From contig NC_091152.1 in the NCBI RefSeq assembly GCF_040958095.1, forward strand, positions 15,856,213 to 15,920,212: DNA of 64,000 nt, given 5' to 3'. A program made the position numbers and the translations under genes. Shown in pieces: positions 12,201 through 21,239 of the stretch. How positions within the stretch are numbered: the stretch's first letter is position 1; every line of letters begins with the position of its first letter. Origin of the DNA: Procambarus clarkii (Eukaryota > Arthropoda > Malacostraca > Decapoda > Cambaridae). The notes beneath the pieces are model-generated. The model was not told where the DNA came from. It searched no databases and saw only the letters and a list, made by a program, of their open reading frames with translations.

Positions 12201-15200
12201 TGTGTCATTTGAGAAATTTATGTAATAAAATGTGTAGAACATTGTATGCTCAAATATATTTGTGCACTAATGTGTTTGCATCATATTATATTCTTAGAAG
12301 AATAAAAGTTGCCAGACTACAAAATATTTATGAAGCATTTTATTTTTCAGAAATTAATTACAATGTACGAGAAGTGTTAAGATTACCACCGGCAACGGCA
12401 CTGGAAGTTTTGAGAGGTCATCTAATAGTGAGGTGAGTATTTTATGTTATCTTGCAAATACAATAGGGGTTATCTTGAGATGATTTCAGGGCTTTTAGTG
12501 TCCCCGCGGCCCGGTCCTCGACCAGGCCTCCACCCCCAGGAAGCAGCCCACAGCTGCTGTCAGCTGTCACAGCTGACTAACACCCAGGTACCTATTTTAC
12601 TGCTAGGTAATAGGGGCATAGGGTGAAAGAAACTCTGCCATTGTTTCTCGCTGGCGCCTGGTATCGAACCCAGGACCACAGGAACACAAGTCCCACGTGC
12701 TGTCCGCTCGGCCGACCGACTCCCATGGGAGCCGGTCATACTGAGTGTGCCAGTATGTTTCAGATAACTTTCATTAAAATATTTGTGTAAAAGCAGGTAT
12801 TGTTGGCAAGCCTGTTTGTGTTGTGCAGTTGTAGAGATATATTTCTTGCCTCATTTATCTGTGAATTTTAACGTTTTAAAGGGTATTTTAGTTAGCTTTA
12901 AAAATGTAAATGATGTAAATTTACAGGCAGAATTGGGACAAGTGAGTGGGATGTCCCAGACAAAGGAGGAACTATTCTGTGTAGATATAAGTGAGCAAGT
13001 TTAAGTAAACAGTATTTTACTAATATGTTTACTATATAAACAAATATTGTAAATCTAGTAAATATTTAGACTACATTTCTATCACATTTTGTAGGTCTAA
13101 CGAGAAATCTGAAAGAAAAGCCGTTTATTTTGTATTTCTGGGGTGGCTGGTTAAACTTCTTTAACTATAATGCTTGTCCCATCCTTTCCTATCAGGTAGG
13201 TTTGTCAGCCACTTGGGCTGGACGGTAGAGCGACGATTTCGCTTCATGCAGGTCGGCGTTCAATCCCCGACCGTCCAAGTGGTTAGGCTCCATTCCTTCC
13301 TCCCCGTCCCATCCCAAATCCTTATCCTGACCCTTTCCCAGTGCTATATAGTCATAATGGCTTGGTGCTTTACCCTTGATAATTCCCTGCACTCCCTCCC
13401 TCCTATCAGGTGGGTTCTCACTTCAAGGTGGTGGTAAATTGGAGATTGTTGCCATAAAATGTGTGTTTGCTTGTAATTGCAATTGACTTTTTTGAAGCTA
13501 AATGTATGCAATGATTTTATCTCAGGTGTGTTTGTCGTCGGTTGGGGGAGCGAGACAGTGAGGAAGTTGGCAGTGCCAGTATCAGCCTTATGGATTTATG
13601 GCAGCTTAATGGATCACAGGTTAATGTGCCACTTTTTAGGACACAAGTCCATAGTGGTCAAGATTCTCTTACTAGAAGGCAAGGAAAAAAGGGAAAGAAA
13701 AGAGAAGAATGTATAGAAGAGTCTTTTGCACAGTTGACCTTTACTGCCCGATTAGGATTGGCTCTTGGTCGCACAGCAGGTCAAAACGATGGGAAATTAG
13801 AGAATTTGGATATACCTTCAAAAGCTTTTGAAAAGTTTGAAAATTCGAGTGAAGCCTCTCCTGATTGTCTAACAAGACGTGTGCATTTGGCTTCTAAATC
13901 ATCAGAAGATATCTATAATTCAGAAAAATTATCTGAAAGAGATGTTGCACACAGATTTCTTGATTCACCAACTTACTTAAACTTGGGTAATGACAGACAC
14001 CCAATTACAGATAAAAGACAATCAAATCATCATCTGAAACCAAGACTAACCATCCCTGATGACTCGGTACAAGGGTCAGCTTTTAACTCCATATATGCCC
14101 CAACACACATTAACTCAAATGAGAAAGTTTCTAGGGGTATTTGGCAATATCCTGCAAGCCAAAGTAAGGTTGAAATTGTTAATAGTATTCTAGGGCACTC
14201 CTTCGAGTCCAAAACTCTCGGCTCTAATGATACAGCATTTCAAGGTTACCATGGTTCATTTCTTACTGGCATAAATGGATATGAAAATCCCAATAACAAA
14301 CCCATAGAGAGTGGTGGCGAGTCACCATGTATAAGAACGGCCTCTGAATTCACTGCTGATTTTATAAATTATGACTCCTTGAGCCAGAAACCTGCCATTG
14401 AGCTCAAACGAGAGGAACGAGGAGGAACCTGTAGAATACACTTGGAGATTCTTAAAGGAAGAAATCTGCCATTACTAGAAGGGCCAGATGGCACCCCAAG
14501 ACCACCAAACTCCTACGTAAGAACAACCATAGGATCTCATAACATCCTCACCAATGTTTATCAGGAATCTGATAATCCAGTATGGAGTTTTGCTACTGAC
14601 GTACTTCTCCCATATTCGCAGCTCACTCAGGTAAGTCTAAATATAATTACTGTACTCTAATGTATTCTTACTATTTGAAAGCCTCATATTTTTTGTGTCC
14701 ATTAACATTTGCATATATAGTACAGTAGGATCAAATTTTACACAGGAATGCATTCCTAGAGAATATACTTGAATTGAACCACATTTAGTTCTATTAACCC
14801 TTAAAGTATAATTATCATCATACGTTGATCCTTGGGGTAATGCAGTTATCATCACTCGTTAATTTTAGTTATCACATGGATTTTTTACAGATAAATCTGT
14901 CTGGATGACATTACCAGACATATTATCAGCATTAGAATGAGTTGTAAAATAGTTCCGTTGAGCTGTACCAGGAACAGAGTTACATGCAATATAGGTGTAC
15001 ATATTATGTTGTAGGCTTATATACATTACAGTACCTGTACTCTCAATTCTTTAATTATGTGAAAATCAAATTATTCCACACATTATGTAAACTAAAGTGA
15101 AACAACAAATATATATGCCCTCTAATGGTCAGTGATCATCAAGATGCCTCCCTTTACTTTAATTTTTATACAATAACTTCATCCAATCATATACCCTTCT

Positions 15201-18200
15201 CTAAAGATCTCAAAACTACTCTATGCCTGGGTAATCCTTGGATAGATGTTAAATAAACCACAAGTCGAGTTGGTACACTGTTTAATCACATAAGAGCTAA
15301 TCCAGGGTGAGGCCACACCCTGCTCCAGTCAGATCAAAATTCACTCCCACTCCAAAACTGGCCCTCGCACGCGTATCCAACAATTTAACAAAGCCCAGCT
15401 TTTTAATACAAGATATTACATCATTCCTATGTAACTAATTGTTTCACTGCAGACTACCTGGGAAATGCGAGCCTCAGAACAGGTGGAAATAGGACCAACT
15501 ATCAAGGTGTCCATCAAGGCAAAGCTGGTCACTAGCAGCCAACAGCAAAGAACCACCAATGGACACAACAAATGATACATCCCTGGCCTAGCCAACCAAG
15601 CATCAGTCACTTATATATTTTTTCTTACTTGGCAGACTGATGGAAGTCTTATCCTGAAAGTACATCACACACAAGTGTGTCATAGAACGTCAGTTGAAGA
15701 TCTCCTCCTGGGCTTTGTTTGTGTGGATGCCACCTCCATATGGAGTGGCCATGTGTCTCTATGTGGCTGGTATCCTTTGCTGGATCTCCGTGGTGCTGTT
15801 AGGGGGCACGTGAAGGTTGGTACATTACAGTATAAGCACACTAATTCACATCATATGGAGATGAACCTGATCCAAGTCACTTGGAGATTTGAGTTTACAG
15901 AATTTCATATTATGCATGTATCATGGCCTTTACCCTTAATACTCTGTCATGTGCTTGGCCATTTCACTGAAGTTAGGACTTCACTCCTGCTGTTGGTTTC
16001 ACTTTGTCTTCCTAGGGATTTATACTAGATCTTAACATGCTAGTGAGTTTCCAGAAAAACTCCCCTAAGGAGCATTGAAACATCTAGGTAGAGTAACAAT
16101 AATAAAATATGTATATACAAATAAATAAGATATATAACATAGTTAATTATATTTTGGGCTTCCACATCATTTGTATACCATAATTATGTATGTATGTATG
16201 TCAATCAACTGGTGTACAGATTCCTGAGTCTATTGGTCTCTTATCATATCTACATTTGAAATTCTTTGGAGGTCTGCATTAGGCAGACAAGCAAGCCAAG
16301 GACCCTCAACCAGTGAATCCTCACTGGAAAGCCAAGAGCATTCAACGAGTGAAGCTTCAGCAGCTGGCAGTCAAAACTGACCTTGCCAAGCTCATGTACT
16401 GCACAATAATTTTAGTGTTAAGTTAGGTTACATAAATTTTCATGAATCATTGATTTGAAGATGTGCAGCATCAATCAAGAAGACGAACTTGATATTTTGT
16501 TTAATTAAAGTGCATGTGGAAATTCAAATTTTGTTGGTTGCAGTACAGAAAATTGCGAACGTGTTCACGTTTGGACTTCCCCGGTAAAAATTTTGCTCTC
16601 GATGTCTGGCTTATCCGGCGGGGGGGTCCTTCCCATATAGTCTGGATAGGTGAGCTTGGACAGTATTATAACGCTGGTTTGGTGGAAGAAGAGCAGATTG
16701 GCTTGAACATGAGAGCACCTTGGAATAGAGTGAGAGAAGTTGAGTTTTTGAAGTTAGGGTTGTGTGGGATGGGTGTTGGCAACTGGTGGTGGTGGCAGCT
16801 AGTGTGTGGAGCAACAATGGGTGACTTTTACACCCTTTGTAATAAGGGTGTTGGGATAGAGATGGAAGAGTAAAGCAGGATGTTAATGATGATTGCAGTA
16901 CAAGTAAAGGTTGCCTGTGAAAGAGGAAGGAAGAAAGGTAGATGGGTAAAGGCAGTATGAGGGTTGAATGGGGAGAGGGGATCCGGAGGGGGGGTCTGAA
17001 TTTTGTTTAAAGATTTATTTATTTTTATTGGTTTTTAGTTCATTCCGTGCACATATAATTAATATATAATGAAATACCAGTAGCATTTATAGTTTTTAAT
17101 AGATTGGCCCAGGGGTACCAGTGCATAAGATCTGGGAAGCCACTCACAAGCCCCCAGAAATTATATCCAAATTGAAGTCACGTTGCTGCTGACTCTGCCA
17201 CCTCACACCTCTCATAAGCTCCAGCAATTGGGTAAGTGTGTGTATCACCCTACATCAGTAATGGGTTAAGGTATTAGATGACAGCATTAAACTATTGTTT
17301 CCTTGCAGGTTTCACTCACTCCACATGAGCCTCCTCAAACCATAACTCCAACAAGCCACTGGTTTTCAGTCAGCCTACAAGAGCATACAAGTTATTACCC
17401 ACCATCAAGCCCTTGCCAGTCAAGACATTCCTATCCACAGTATACAACACATGCTAGTGAAGTACATTCAGAACCGCAACATCTTTATTCAAGAAATGAT
17501 ACGGGAATCCCTACCATAGCATCTCTAGATAGATCCTCGAGTGCTTTTTCACAGCTTTCTCCAAGGTCTCGCAGAAGAAATTACAGCCAGGCTGGACAGT
17601 GTATGCAGGACCACTCTTCCGTGGAAACTGGGAGAGTTTCAAATCCCAATCTTGATTCTCACTTATATACTAATTTCTCTTCTGTGGTGGATTCTGAATC
17701 AGTTACTGATGATCATATAGTTCATAATGAATCTGGTTCTGGTAATGAAATATCTCAATCATTTGTAGGAGTTCCAGATGATGATCATTCCCATTATTTA
17801 AGCAGGAAAACTTCGAACATTCCAATTTTCTCGCACAATAAAATTTCAGATAAAACATCAAATGTCATAAGTGATAAAGCCAAACAGAACAGTGCCTTGC
17901 CCAAAGTTTTGTATAAAGAAGATGAAAATGTTTGTCCAAATACATCTGTTGTTAGTCAAGGTTATTGTAGGCACAAAGGTTCAATTATTGTTAAAGGAGT
18001 AAATGCTGACTTTAATGAGGCATCCCATTTAATGGAAACACCTTTAAAAGACACTAGTAATTACAGTTCATGTAAGCATCCATCGGAGAGGGAAAATGTA
18101 AAAATGTTTAAAGATTCCATAATTCTTTCTCATTTTCAAATGCAGAAAAAAAATGAAATGAGTAAGGAATCTAAAGTAAAAAAAGAATTAATCCCAAGCA

Positions 18201-18979
18201 ATATCCCTCCTGGTGGAAAATGTGAGTTAAATAATAAAGGATCCATTTCAAGTACAGGCAAAGAATACTCATCCACTGATAACCAGCAATTGGTAGCAGA
18301 TCAAAAATTATCTGAGAACAGGCCAAGTTCATGCCTGAAGGTGCCTGGTAGTCCATCATTAAGAGCAAAACACGTGACCTTTGCCCATAAATTAGTTCAC
18401 CACCAGTGCAATGATGCAGAAAATGGAGATCACTGCTCCCAAGACAAGACAAACAGGAGACTTCAGTTGTTTTCTCAGATGTCCAGGACACCTCAAGCAA
18501 CTAGTCCAGAGATATCTACAGATTGCAACATCGACAAAGAGGGTAGAAGAACAGGGACATCGAGGGGTCAGATTGTGTCGCAGCCTACGAAGGTAGAAGA
18601 GTCGGACTTACAGGTAGTGCCGTGTAGGGAGGGGGACACGCAGATTGTAACAACGACTGTTAGTGTACAAGGCAGTAAGACCTTGAATGCCGTACCAAGT
18701 TATGGCATCCCCACCTCGTGCGACAAGAATAGAGCAGATCTTATCATGGCCTTCTCTTGGATGAATCAAACATCAGGTTATGACACTCCATGTGTTTCTT
18801 ATATTGAATCAAAGCAACAGCCTAAGCAAAACAGTCAAAAATCTTATGGCAACTGTACTTCCAGTGATAGTGCACCATCTGCTGATATAAGAAAAACATC
18901 TATAGAACCCAACAGTATCTTACAGAAGAAATCGAGAAAATTTAGAAGTAGGTTAGCAGCAAACTTTTCCTTAAAATGA
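187..18979 (+). CDS. C2CD3: C2CD3 (C2 domain-containing protein 3), 5'-truncated by window, 10 exons
   Basis: Partial gene for a C2CD3 orthologue. In vertebrates this protein sits at the distal end of centrioles and is needed for distal appendages and ciliogenesis (family knowledge). Exons: 187 or 202-262, 636-748, 2602-3737, 4286-4897, 7708-7803, 10644-10772, 12351-12432, 13526-14630, 15636-15815, 17309-18979. All junctions are GT-AG and keep one frame of about 1,730 codons, ending in TGA at 18977-18979. Visible order: the family N-terminal domain (RWWGD at 714-728, then a TCGP motif); a conserved leucine-rich motif (AEDLPILLQVLRG) in exon 4; one C2 domain spread over exons 5-8; about 280 Ser/Asn-rich residues; one C-terminal C2 domain (NPVWSF, CGWYPL); and a 557-residue Ser-rich tail. 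The human protein is about 2,350 residues and carries several more C2 domains between these two. The start codon and any exons before 187 are not in the window. Confidence 0.85.
636..748 (+). CDS. C2CD3: C2CD3 window exon 2
   Basis: Acceptor TTACAG|GG, donor CG|GTAATG, 113 nt, enters in phase 0 and leaves 2 nt. Encodes GRLDLIF...FTFRWWGDTRP. The RWWG(D/E)T motif is characteristic of the C2CD3 N-terminal domain. Confidence 0.85.
967..1140 (+). repeat. 26-bp minisatellite, 6 full copies plus 18 bp
   Basis: Head-to-tail copies start at 967, 993, 1019, 1045, 1071, 1097 and 1123. The unit begins CAGCTTGTGACC and ends CACCGCTGTT, and the copies are identical as read. It lies in the C2CD3 intron between 748 and 2602. 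Identity suggests recent expansion. Confidence 0.95.
1141..2601. other. C2CD3 intron remainder: dispersed AT-rich repeat copies and a SINE tail
   Basis: Two copies of an AT-rich dispersed repeat (about 1520-1625 and 1795-1975; a third at about 8740-8935) share CAGCAAAAACA followed by TTTATTGTTC-like sequence. At about 2145-2230 is a fragment of a SINE-type repeat (GGCCTCAGGCCGGGG...GGAGTAGAACAACTCC) also found at 56640-56725. From 2236 to 2601 nothing is recognised. Confidence 0.5.
2602..3737 (+). CDS. C2CD3: C2CD3 window exon 3 (large; end of N-terminal domain plus disordered region)
   Basis: Acceptor TTTCCACAG|A, donor TTG|GTATGT, 1,136 nt. It begins LPPEKSEARITYYVTCGPQ, matching the conserved TTTRYPIRCGPKQF block of vertebrate C2CD3, and continues through the beta-strand region ending near IGTVVVTMVFMEG. 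The rest (about 3030-3737) is polar, basic and low in complexity, with Gln-Val repeats. Confidence 0.85.
3738..4285. other. C2CD3 intron, nothing recognised
   Basis: AT-rich intron between two large exons. No repeat, RNA gene or conserved block was seen. Confidence 0.6.
4286..4897 (+). CDS. C2CD3: C2CD3 window exon 4 (disordered region with leucine-rich motif)
   Basis: Acceptor TTCATTAG|AT, donor GAAG|GTTTGT, 612 nt, phase 1 in and out. Near the start AEDLPILLQVLRGRSPNL resembles the human motif KDLLSALLEQGNKLRN. The remainder is Ser/Lys-rich. The open frame runs on to about 5028 but that part is intron. Confidence 0.8.
4898..6399. other. C2CD3 intron with a family-A dispersed repeat fragment at about 5745-5905
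   Basis: From 4898 to 5744 nothing is recognised. At about 5745-5905 the GGCTCTCTGAAGCTATCCC...CCAGAACCTGGCCCCCTCAG pattern matches a dispersed repeat (called family A here) seen again at 21240-21680, 28270-28720 and 53485-53640. The short open frame at 5840-6058 lies over this repeat and is not called a gene. Confidence 0.45.
6400..6985 (-). repeat. Family-A dispersed repeat, minus orientation
   Basis: Reads as the reverse complement of the repeat at 28270-28720: shared landmarks are the GGGCGAGCCCCGGAGGCTCCCTG segment at about 6695-6720 and the GACCATGCAGTAGTC/TCTTTCTGGGTGCTTCC segment at about 6918-6968. Probably a non-autonomous or decayed retroelement, possibly DIRS-type because a recombinase fragment lies beside the 28 kb copy. 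Confidence 0.5.
7002..7141 (-). mobile_element. tRNA-like SINE/foldback element with 14-bp target duplication
   Basis: On the minus strand the core reads as a tRNA-like unit with an A-box (TAGCTCAGTCGATTAAGG) and a B-box (GGTTCGAATCC). It is bounded by a 17-bp inverted repeat (7002-7018, AACAAATCCACAAGGGC; 7087-7103, its complement). A perfect 14-bp direct repeat (TTAAATATAAAGTG) occurs at 6988-7001 and 7142-7155, so the inserted unit is 7002-7141. It lies in a C2CD3 intron. Confidence 0.8.
7708..7803 (+). CDS. C2CD3: C2CD3 window exon 5 (start of first C2 domain)
   Basis: Acceptor AATACAG|AC, donor TCTG|GTAAGT, 96 nt, phase 1 in and out. Encodes EGSVLIVDIGTLILAPPLL, which fits the first strand of the C2 domain following the disordered region in vertebrate C2CD3. 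Confidence 0.75.
7875..8010 (+). repeat. Family-C dispersed repeat fragment
   Basis: Contains TTGAGCTTCGGCTC...CTCAACTGTCAATC...GTGTGCAGGTTCCTGAGCTTATTGAGCTCTATCATATCTAC, also present at 16190-16280 and 37150-37370. Copies in this region are truncated to different lengths. Confidence 0.6.
8011..8200 (+). mobile_element. Degraded LINE ORF2 fragment
   Basis: A translated stretch reads REEKARKWAQYRKRLNLQ then MQARNKYSTVRRE. This basic pattern resembles the linker between endonuclease and reverse transcriptase in non-LTR retrotransposons. It ends in stops after about 45 residues. Assignment is by pattern only. Confidence 0.35.
8215..8245. repeat. (TG)n microsatellite
   Basis: Short GTGTGTGTGTGT run within a C2CD3 intron. 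Confidence 0.8.
8330..8520 (-). repeat. SINE-type dispersed repeat
   Basis: Contains CATGGCCCGGTCTCCGACCAGG, a diverged version of the GGCCCGGTCCTCGACCAGG block of the main tRNA-SINE tail, followed by GCAGCTGCTCGCATCCTGATGG and TCTGGTTGATCAGG, shared in inverted form with 10900-11050. Confidence 0.5.
9563..10364. mobile_element. TA-flanked MITE/DNA transposon remnant containing a nested SINE
   Basis: The left end CAGTGGAACTTCGAG and the right end CTCGAGGTTCCACTG-like sequence (TCGAGGTTCCACTG at 10351-10364) form a terminal inverted repeat flanked by TA at 9561-9562 and 10365-10366, as in Tc1/mariner-type elements. No transposase frame survives. The middle is interrupted by the SINE at about 9684-9955. 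Confidence 0.65.
9684..9956 (+). mobile_element. tRNA-derived SINE nested in the MITE
   Basis: The head has an A-box-like TGGTGTAGTGGTAAGACA and a B-box-like GGGTTCGTATCC, with Gly-tRNA-like layout. The tail reads GAAACGCTACGCGTACTAGTGG then CTTGTATATAT and ends in a poly(A) run. Tail-only copies of the same family occur at 34310-34440 and 36450-36535. Confidence 0.75.
10644..10772 (+). CDS. C2CD3: C2CD3 window exon 6 (C2 domain)
   Basis: Acceptor TTGTTTAG|GT, donor CACG|GTAAGG, 129 nt, phase 1 in and out. Encodes SRVCYLTTLDVNLPGLDIPP, corresponding to the TFFVEYHFPVGF strand of the vertebrate C2 domain. Confidence 0.75.
10890..11055 (+). repeat. SINE tail-type repeat
   Basis: Contains GAGGCCTGGTCGACGACCGGGCCGCGGGGACACTAAGCCCCG followed by CTCAAGGTAGCCTCAAGG, the 3' block of the main SINE family, preceded by an unrelated head (GTCAGGCTGCGAGCAGC, CCTGGTTGATCAG). 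Confidence 0.65.
11281..11308. repeat. Perfect 13-bp hairpin
   Basis: CCCGGACTGCCAC at 11281-11293 and its exact complement at 11296-11308, separated by 2 bp. It lies in a C2CD3 intron of unknown role. Confidence 0.8.
11440..11590 (+). repeat. Family-D dispersed repeat with ATCGTCATATGACGAT palindrome
   Basis: The 16-bp palindrome is at 11497-11512, followed by GTCTGGGTTTTACATG and GCAAATATGGATATAATAG. Related copies: about 14795-14900 (partial), 47440-47710 (minus, two units) and 61980-62135 (minus). Confidence 0.65.
11772..12042 (+). mobile_element. tRNA-derived SINE, variant head
   Basis: The head reads CCTGACAGCTGAGTGGACAGC with B-box GGTTTGATCC. The body CCCCTGTTACCTAGCAGTAAATAGG and tail GAGGCCTGGTCGAGGACCGGGCC...CCCCGAAATCACCTC are those of the main SINE family. 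The head differs from the GAGCCGGTCGGCCGAGCGG copies. Confidence 0.75.
12351..12432 (+). CDS. C2CD3: C2CD3 window exon 7 (C2 domain)
   Basis: Acceptor ATTTTTCAG|AA, donor GTGAG|GTGAGT, 82 nt, leaves 2 nt. Encodes INYNVREVLRLPPATALEVL, in the position of the middle strands of the first C2 domain. A short exon, supported mainly by phase and splice sites. Confidence 0.7.
12468..12730 (-). mobile_element. Main tRNA-SINE family copy (minus)
   Basis: Complement of the GAGCCGGTCGGCCGAGCGG...CCCCGAAATCATCTCAAGATAACC element. B-box complement at about 12663-12675. It starts about 35 bp after the exon donor at 12433. Confidence 0.85.
13203..13401 (+). mobile_element. tRNA-headed SINE with 15-bp target duplication
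   Basis: The head CTTGGGCTGGACGGTAGAGCGACG...GCGTTCAATCCCC has a B-box and is closed by an 8-bp stem (CCACTTGG/CCAAGTGG). The tail contains GTGCTATATAGTCATAATGGC, also found inverted at 34615-34680. Near-identical direct repeats (CCTATCAGGTRGGTT) at 13188-13202 and 13402-13416 mark the insertion. Confidence 0.8.
13526..14630 (+). CDS. C2CD3: C2CD3 window exon 8 (end of first C2, linker, start of last C2)
   Basis: Acceptor TATCTCAG|GT, donor ACTCAG|GTAAGT, 1,105 nt. It begins with RDSEEVGSASISLMDLWQL, matching the EVIGSVSLSLRAVI strand of vertebrate C2CD3, then about 280 Ser/Asn-rich residues. From about 14400 it enters a second C2 domain (CRIHLEILKGRNLPLLEG, then ESDNPVWSFATD). The extra C2 domains of vertebrate C2CD3 would have to lie in this exon, and I see none. 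Confidence 0.85.
14795..15635. other. C2CD3 intron: family-D fragment and DIRS-like recombinase fragment
   Basis: About 14795-14900 is a partial family-D copy. Around 15416-15610 the minus strand reads GPISTCSEARISQVVCS, a diverged form of the recombinase-like fragment at 28963-29230. The rest (14900-15415) shows nothing recognised. Confidence 0.4.
15636..15815 (+). CDS. C2CD3: C2CD3 window exon 9 (last C2 domain)
   Basis: Acceptor CTTGGCAG|AC, donor GTGAAG|GTTGGT, 180 nt, phase 0 both ends. Encodes LILKVHH...DLLLGFVCVDATS and CGWYPLLDLRGAVRGHVK, matching the vertebrate last-C2 block [20 protein letters not shown] and CGWYNITDFSGECQGQIKV. Confidence 0.85.
15816..17308. other. C2CD3 last intron, mostly unrecognised
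   Basis: A family-C fragment lies at about 16190-16280 (CAACTGGTGTACAGATTCCTGAG). The open frame at 16514-16873 resembles no known protein, and its Gly/Trp-rich run comes from a GGTGGT-rich stretch. A G-rich patch at about 16965-17000 has no assigned role. Confidence 0.45.
17309..18979 (+). CDS. C2CD3: C2CD3 last exon (C-terminal disordered tail and stop)
   Basis: Acceptor CCTTGCAG|GT. It opens VSLTPHEPP, completing the last C2 domain (human KVAVSPLE), then a 557-codon Ser/His/Asn-rich tail with no recognisable domain, ending in TGA at 18977-18979. The final residues are basic (KKSRKFRSRLAANFSLK). Confidence 0.85.
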   Translation, partial: VSLTPHEPPQTITPTSHWFSVSLQEHTSYYPPSSPCQSRHSYPQYTTHASEVHSEPQHLYSRNDTGIPTIASLDRSSSAFSQLSPRSRRRNYSQAGQCMQDHSSVETGRVSNPNLDSHLYTNFSSVVDSESVTDDHIVHNESGSGNEISQSFVGVPDDDHSHYLSRKTSNIPIFSHNKISDKTSNVISDKAKQNSALPKVLYKEDENVCPNTSVVSQGYCRHKGSIIVKGVNADFNEASHLMETPLKDTSNYSSCKHPSERENVKMFKDSIILSHFQMQKKNEMSKESKVKKELIPSNIPPGGKCELNNKGSISSTGKEYSSTDNQQLVADQKLSENRPSSCLKVPGSPSLRAKHVTFAHKLVHHQCNDAENGDHCSQDKTNRRLQLFSQMSRTPQATSPEISTDCNIDKEGRRTGTSRGQIVSQPTKVEESDLQVVPCREGDTQIVTTTVSVQGSKTLNAVPSYGIPTSCDKNRADLIMAFSWMNQTSGYDTPCVSYIESKQQPKQNSQKSYGNCTSSDSAPSADIRKTSIEPNSILQKKSRKFRSRLAANFSLK

Positions 18980-21239
18980 TTTATAAACTTATTTGCTATC
19001 ATATATGTTTAATTGCATTAATGAGCTATAGTACAAATTTTTTTCAATTATTCCATAGAATTTTTAAGTAGCCTCAAACATGCATACTAAAAACTGCACA
19101 ATAATGAAGAGGAAATTGTTTCTGTTGATCCTGGAATATTACCGAGTCAAAACACGCTAATTTTCTTTTCGTTAACGTATGCATTTTTTCCATCCATTGT
19201 AGTGTGGCTTTTATTATCCAATGTAAATTACTTTTATTGAACATCTTAGGATGTATGATGGGAAATGTTTGTACCCAGTGAGTAGCAGGCTACTTGCTTC
19301 AGTCCACCTGTGAACTTGTACAGTACATTCAAGAATATCTTTTTCCATTTTTATCCGCATAAATTTTTATTTTTAGGCAAAAGTAAGAGCCGTGACTTTA
19401 ATTGTTTGAATCTTGAACCAATGTGTGTTCCTTGGATGCCTTATTCCTTGAGCTTAAGTACTGGTGTGAGAAGTTTTAGCACTGACTTCTATATTGTTCT
19501 GTATATAGATAAATATTTAATTCCACATTTGTCATAACACCAAGGTGCATCTTCCTGATGCATGCCTCTGTAATAATGGTGCTCTTTCTCAATACTCATT
19601 CTCAGTATACATGTATACAGTACAGTATACATGAGTACGGTACGATACTGTATATATTTGTGTATGGTAAAGTATATGCGCGTACGGTATATATATATGC
19701 ATACAGTACAGTATATATGTGTTCATACAAGCTTCATTTTACTAACACTTTGTATTAACCTCTAAGCTTCTTAACATTTATAAGTGTAGACTCAATTTAT
19801 TGCACTTTTTTAGGTTTTAAGTGTCATAACGGTATCACTATTACTGTACTGTACTTGCAAAACTCTTCTTTCTCACAGTACTCATGGGAGTGATTCAATT
19901 GCATCCTCAAGGACATTTCTCATTTAATTTTGTTTTAAATTGCTTGCAATATGTGAAACGAGTATTACCTTCCAGTATCCTCTGAAATCTTATTATTTTT
20001 ATACTACTGTATAGGACTTGCTTTATGTATATATGTGTTTTAATTTGTACCTCATCCTTGCCAAATTAAAGAGGATGATAAAAGATGCTTTAAAAAATAT
20101 TGTTGGTTTGAATATCAAATTAGGAAGTCTCCATAATTGTATTATGTGGAAGCCTTGCATGTCTACCACATTTACTAATATTATTTATGCATTTTTTATT
20201 TATATTTTACTGTAATTTTAAGATAAAAGTACCAGTGACTTGAACTTATGTTGTTGGGAATTTCAAAGAAAAAATAAATTAGCTGTAAAATGTGTAAAAG
20301 TACTTCATTCAATACTTATAAAATAAAAGTACATCACAGGCTAGTGCAAAACCATTGTACTAGAAGAATCTTCTGAATTGTCAATAAAAATATATTATAT
20401 CCTTTTTCAAGTTGAAATATTTAACTATTAAACAGTGTCCTGTGGCACAATAATGTGTTCTCTGGTGGAATTCAAACTGTGTCTGTACTCTTCTGTTTAA
20501 GCATGCCGTCTGGAAAACCACAGGCTCCAGCAGACATCAATCTTATTTTGTTTTGGAAGGCTAGTGCTGTAGCCCTTAGGAGTATCTGTACTGCTAAATG
20601 TGACAGTTGGAGAAGGGAGATCCTAAGTCTCAGCTCTTGATGTGAACACTCCTCTCCTTCATATCTAGAAGATGATTCATAAGATTGAGAGTAAATTTGC
20701 TTACATTTGTAATGGCTGCTGTTCGTCCTTGTAGATCTGCTATTGCCACTGTGATGTTAAGTTACAATTGGGCTAGGTTTGCACTTTCTAGCCAATGGCT
20801 CCAGTTCTCATTTCCTTCCTGACTTCCTTACTCATAAGCCCCAGGGACTTTTGTACTCCTCAGCTTCCCTTTCTTAAACCAAGTTTGCCTTTTTTCCTTG
20901 CAATTCCACAGAAGCTGGCTCATACAGTTTACACTTTGAGATGCTCTGCCATCTTTTTGTGTGTACCTTACAATTTTTAATGTATATTTATAATCACTTT
21001 TGGGAGGCAATATTTGCCCCCAAACATTCTTGTTGCCTCTTTTCCTATCAGTTTGGCTTATGCAAGTGCTTTAGCATGATTGATGTCCTGGGGCTCTGGA
21101 GGTTTATATTCTTTCTGCCTTGTATGTAACTTCTTTTTGACCTGGAAAAGACTTATGACACTACTTGGAGGAATAATATTTAAGACACATGCATTCTATT
21201 ACCCTTCGTGGTATACTTACAATGAGAGAGGAGGCTATA
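18980..21239. other. C2CD3 3' UTR candidate and downstream AT-rich region
   Basis: No coding sequence. About 19590-19720 is a TACAGTA/TATATA-rich low-complexity stretch. The first AATAAA hexamers downstream of the stop are at 20273-20278, 20332-20337 and 20383-20388, which would give a 3' UTR of about 1.3-1.4 kb. This is an inference without transcript data. Confidence 0.4.
20273..20278 (+). terminator. Candidate C2CD3 polyadenylation signal AATAAA
   Basis: First canonical hexamer after the C2CD3 stop as read; two more follow within 115 bp. Such hexamers are common in AT-rich DNA. Confidence 0.3.

Noticed and set aside
16514-16873. 119-codon open frame as a gene
   Set aside because: No recognisable domain; Gly/Trp content comes from a GGTGGT-rich stretch; it lies inside a C2CD3 intron without splice or start support.
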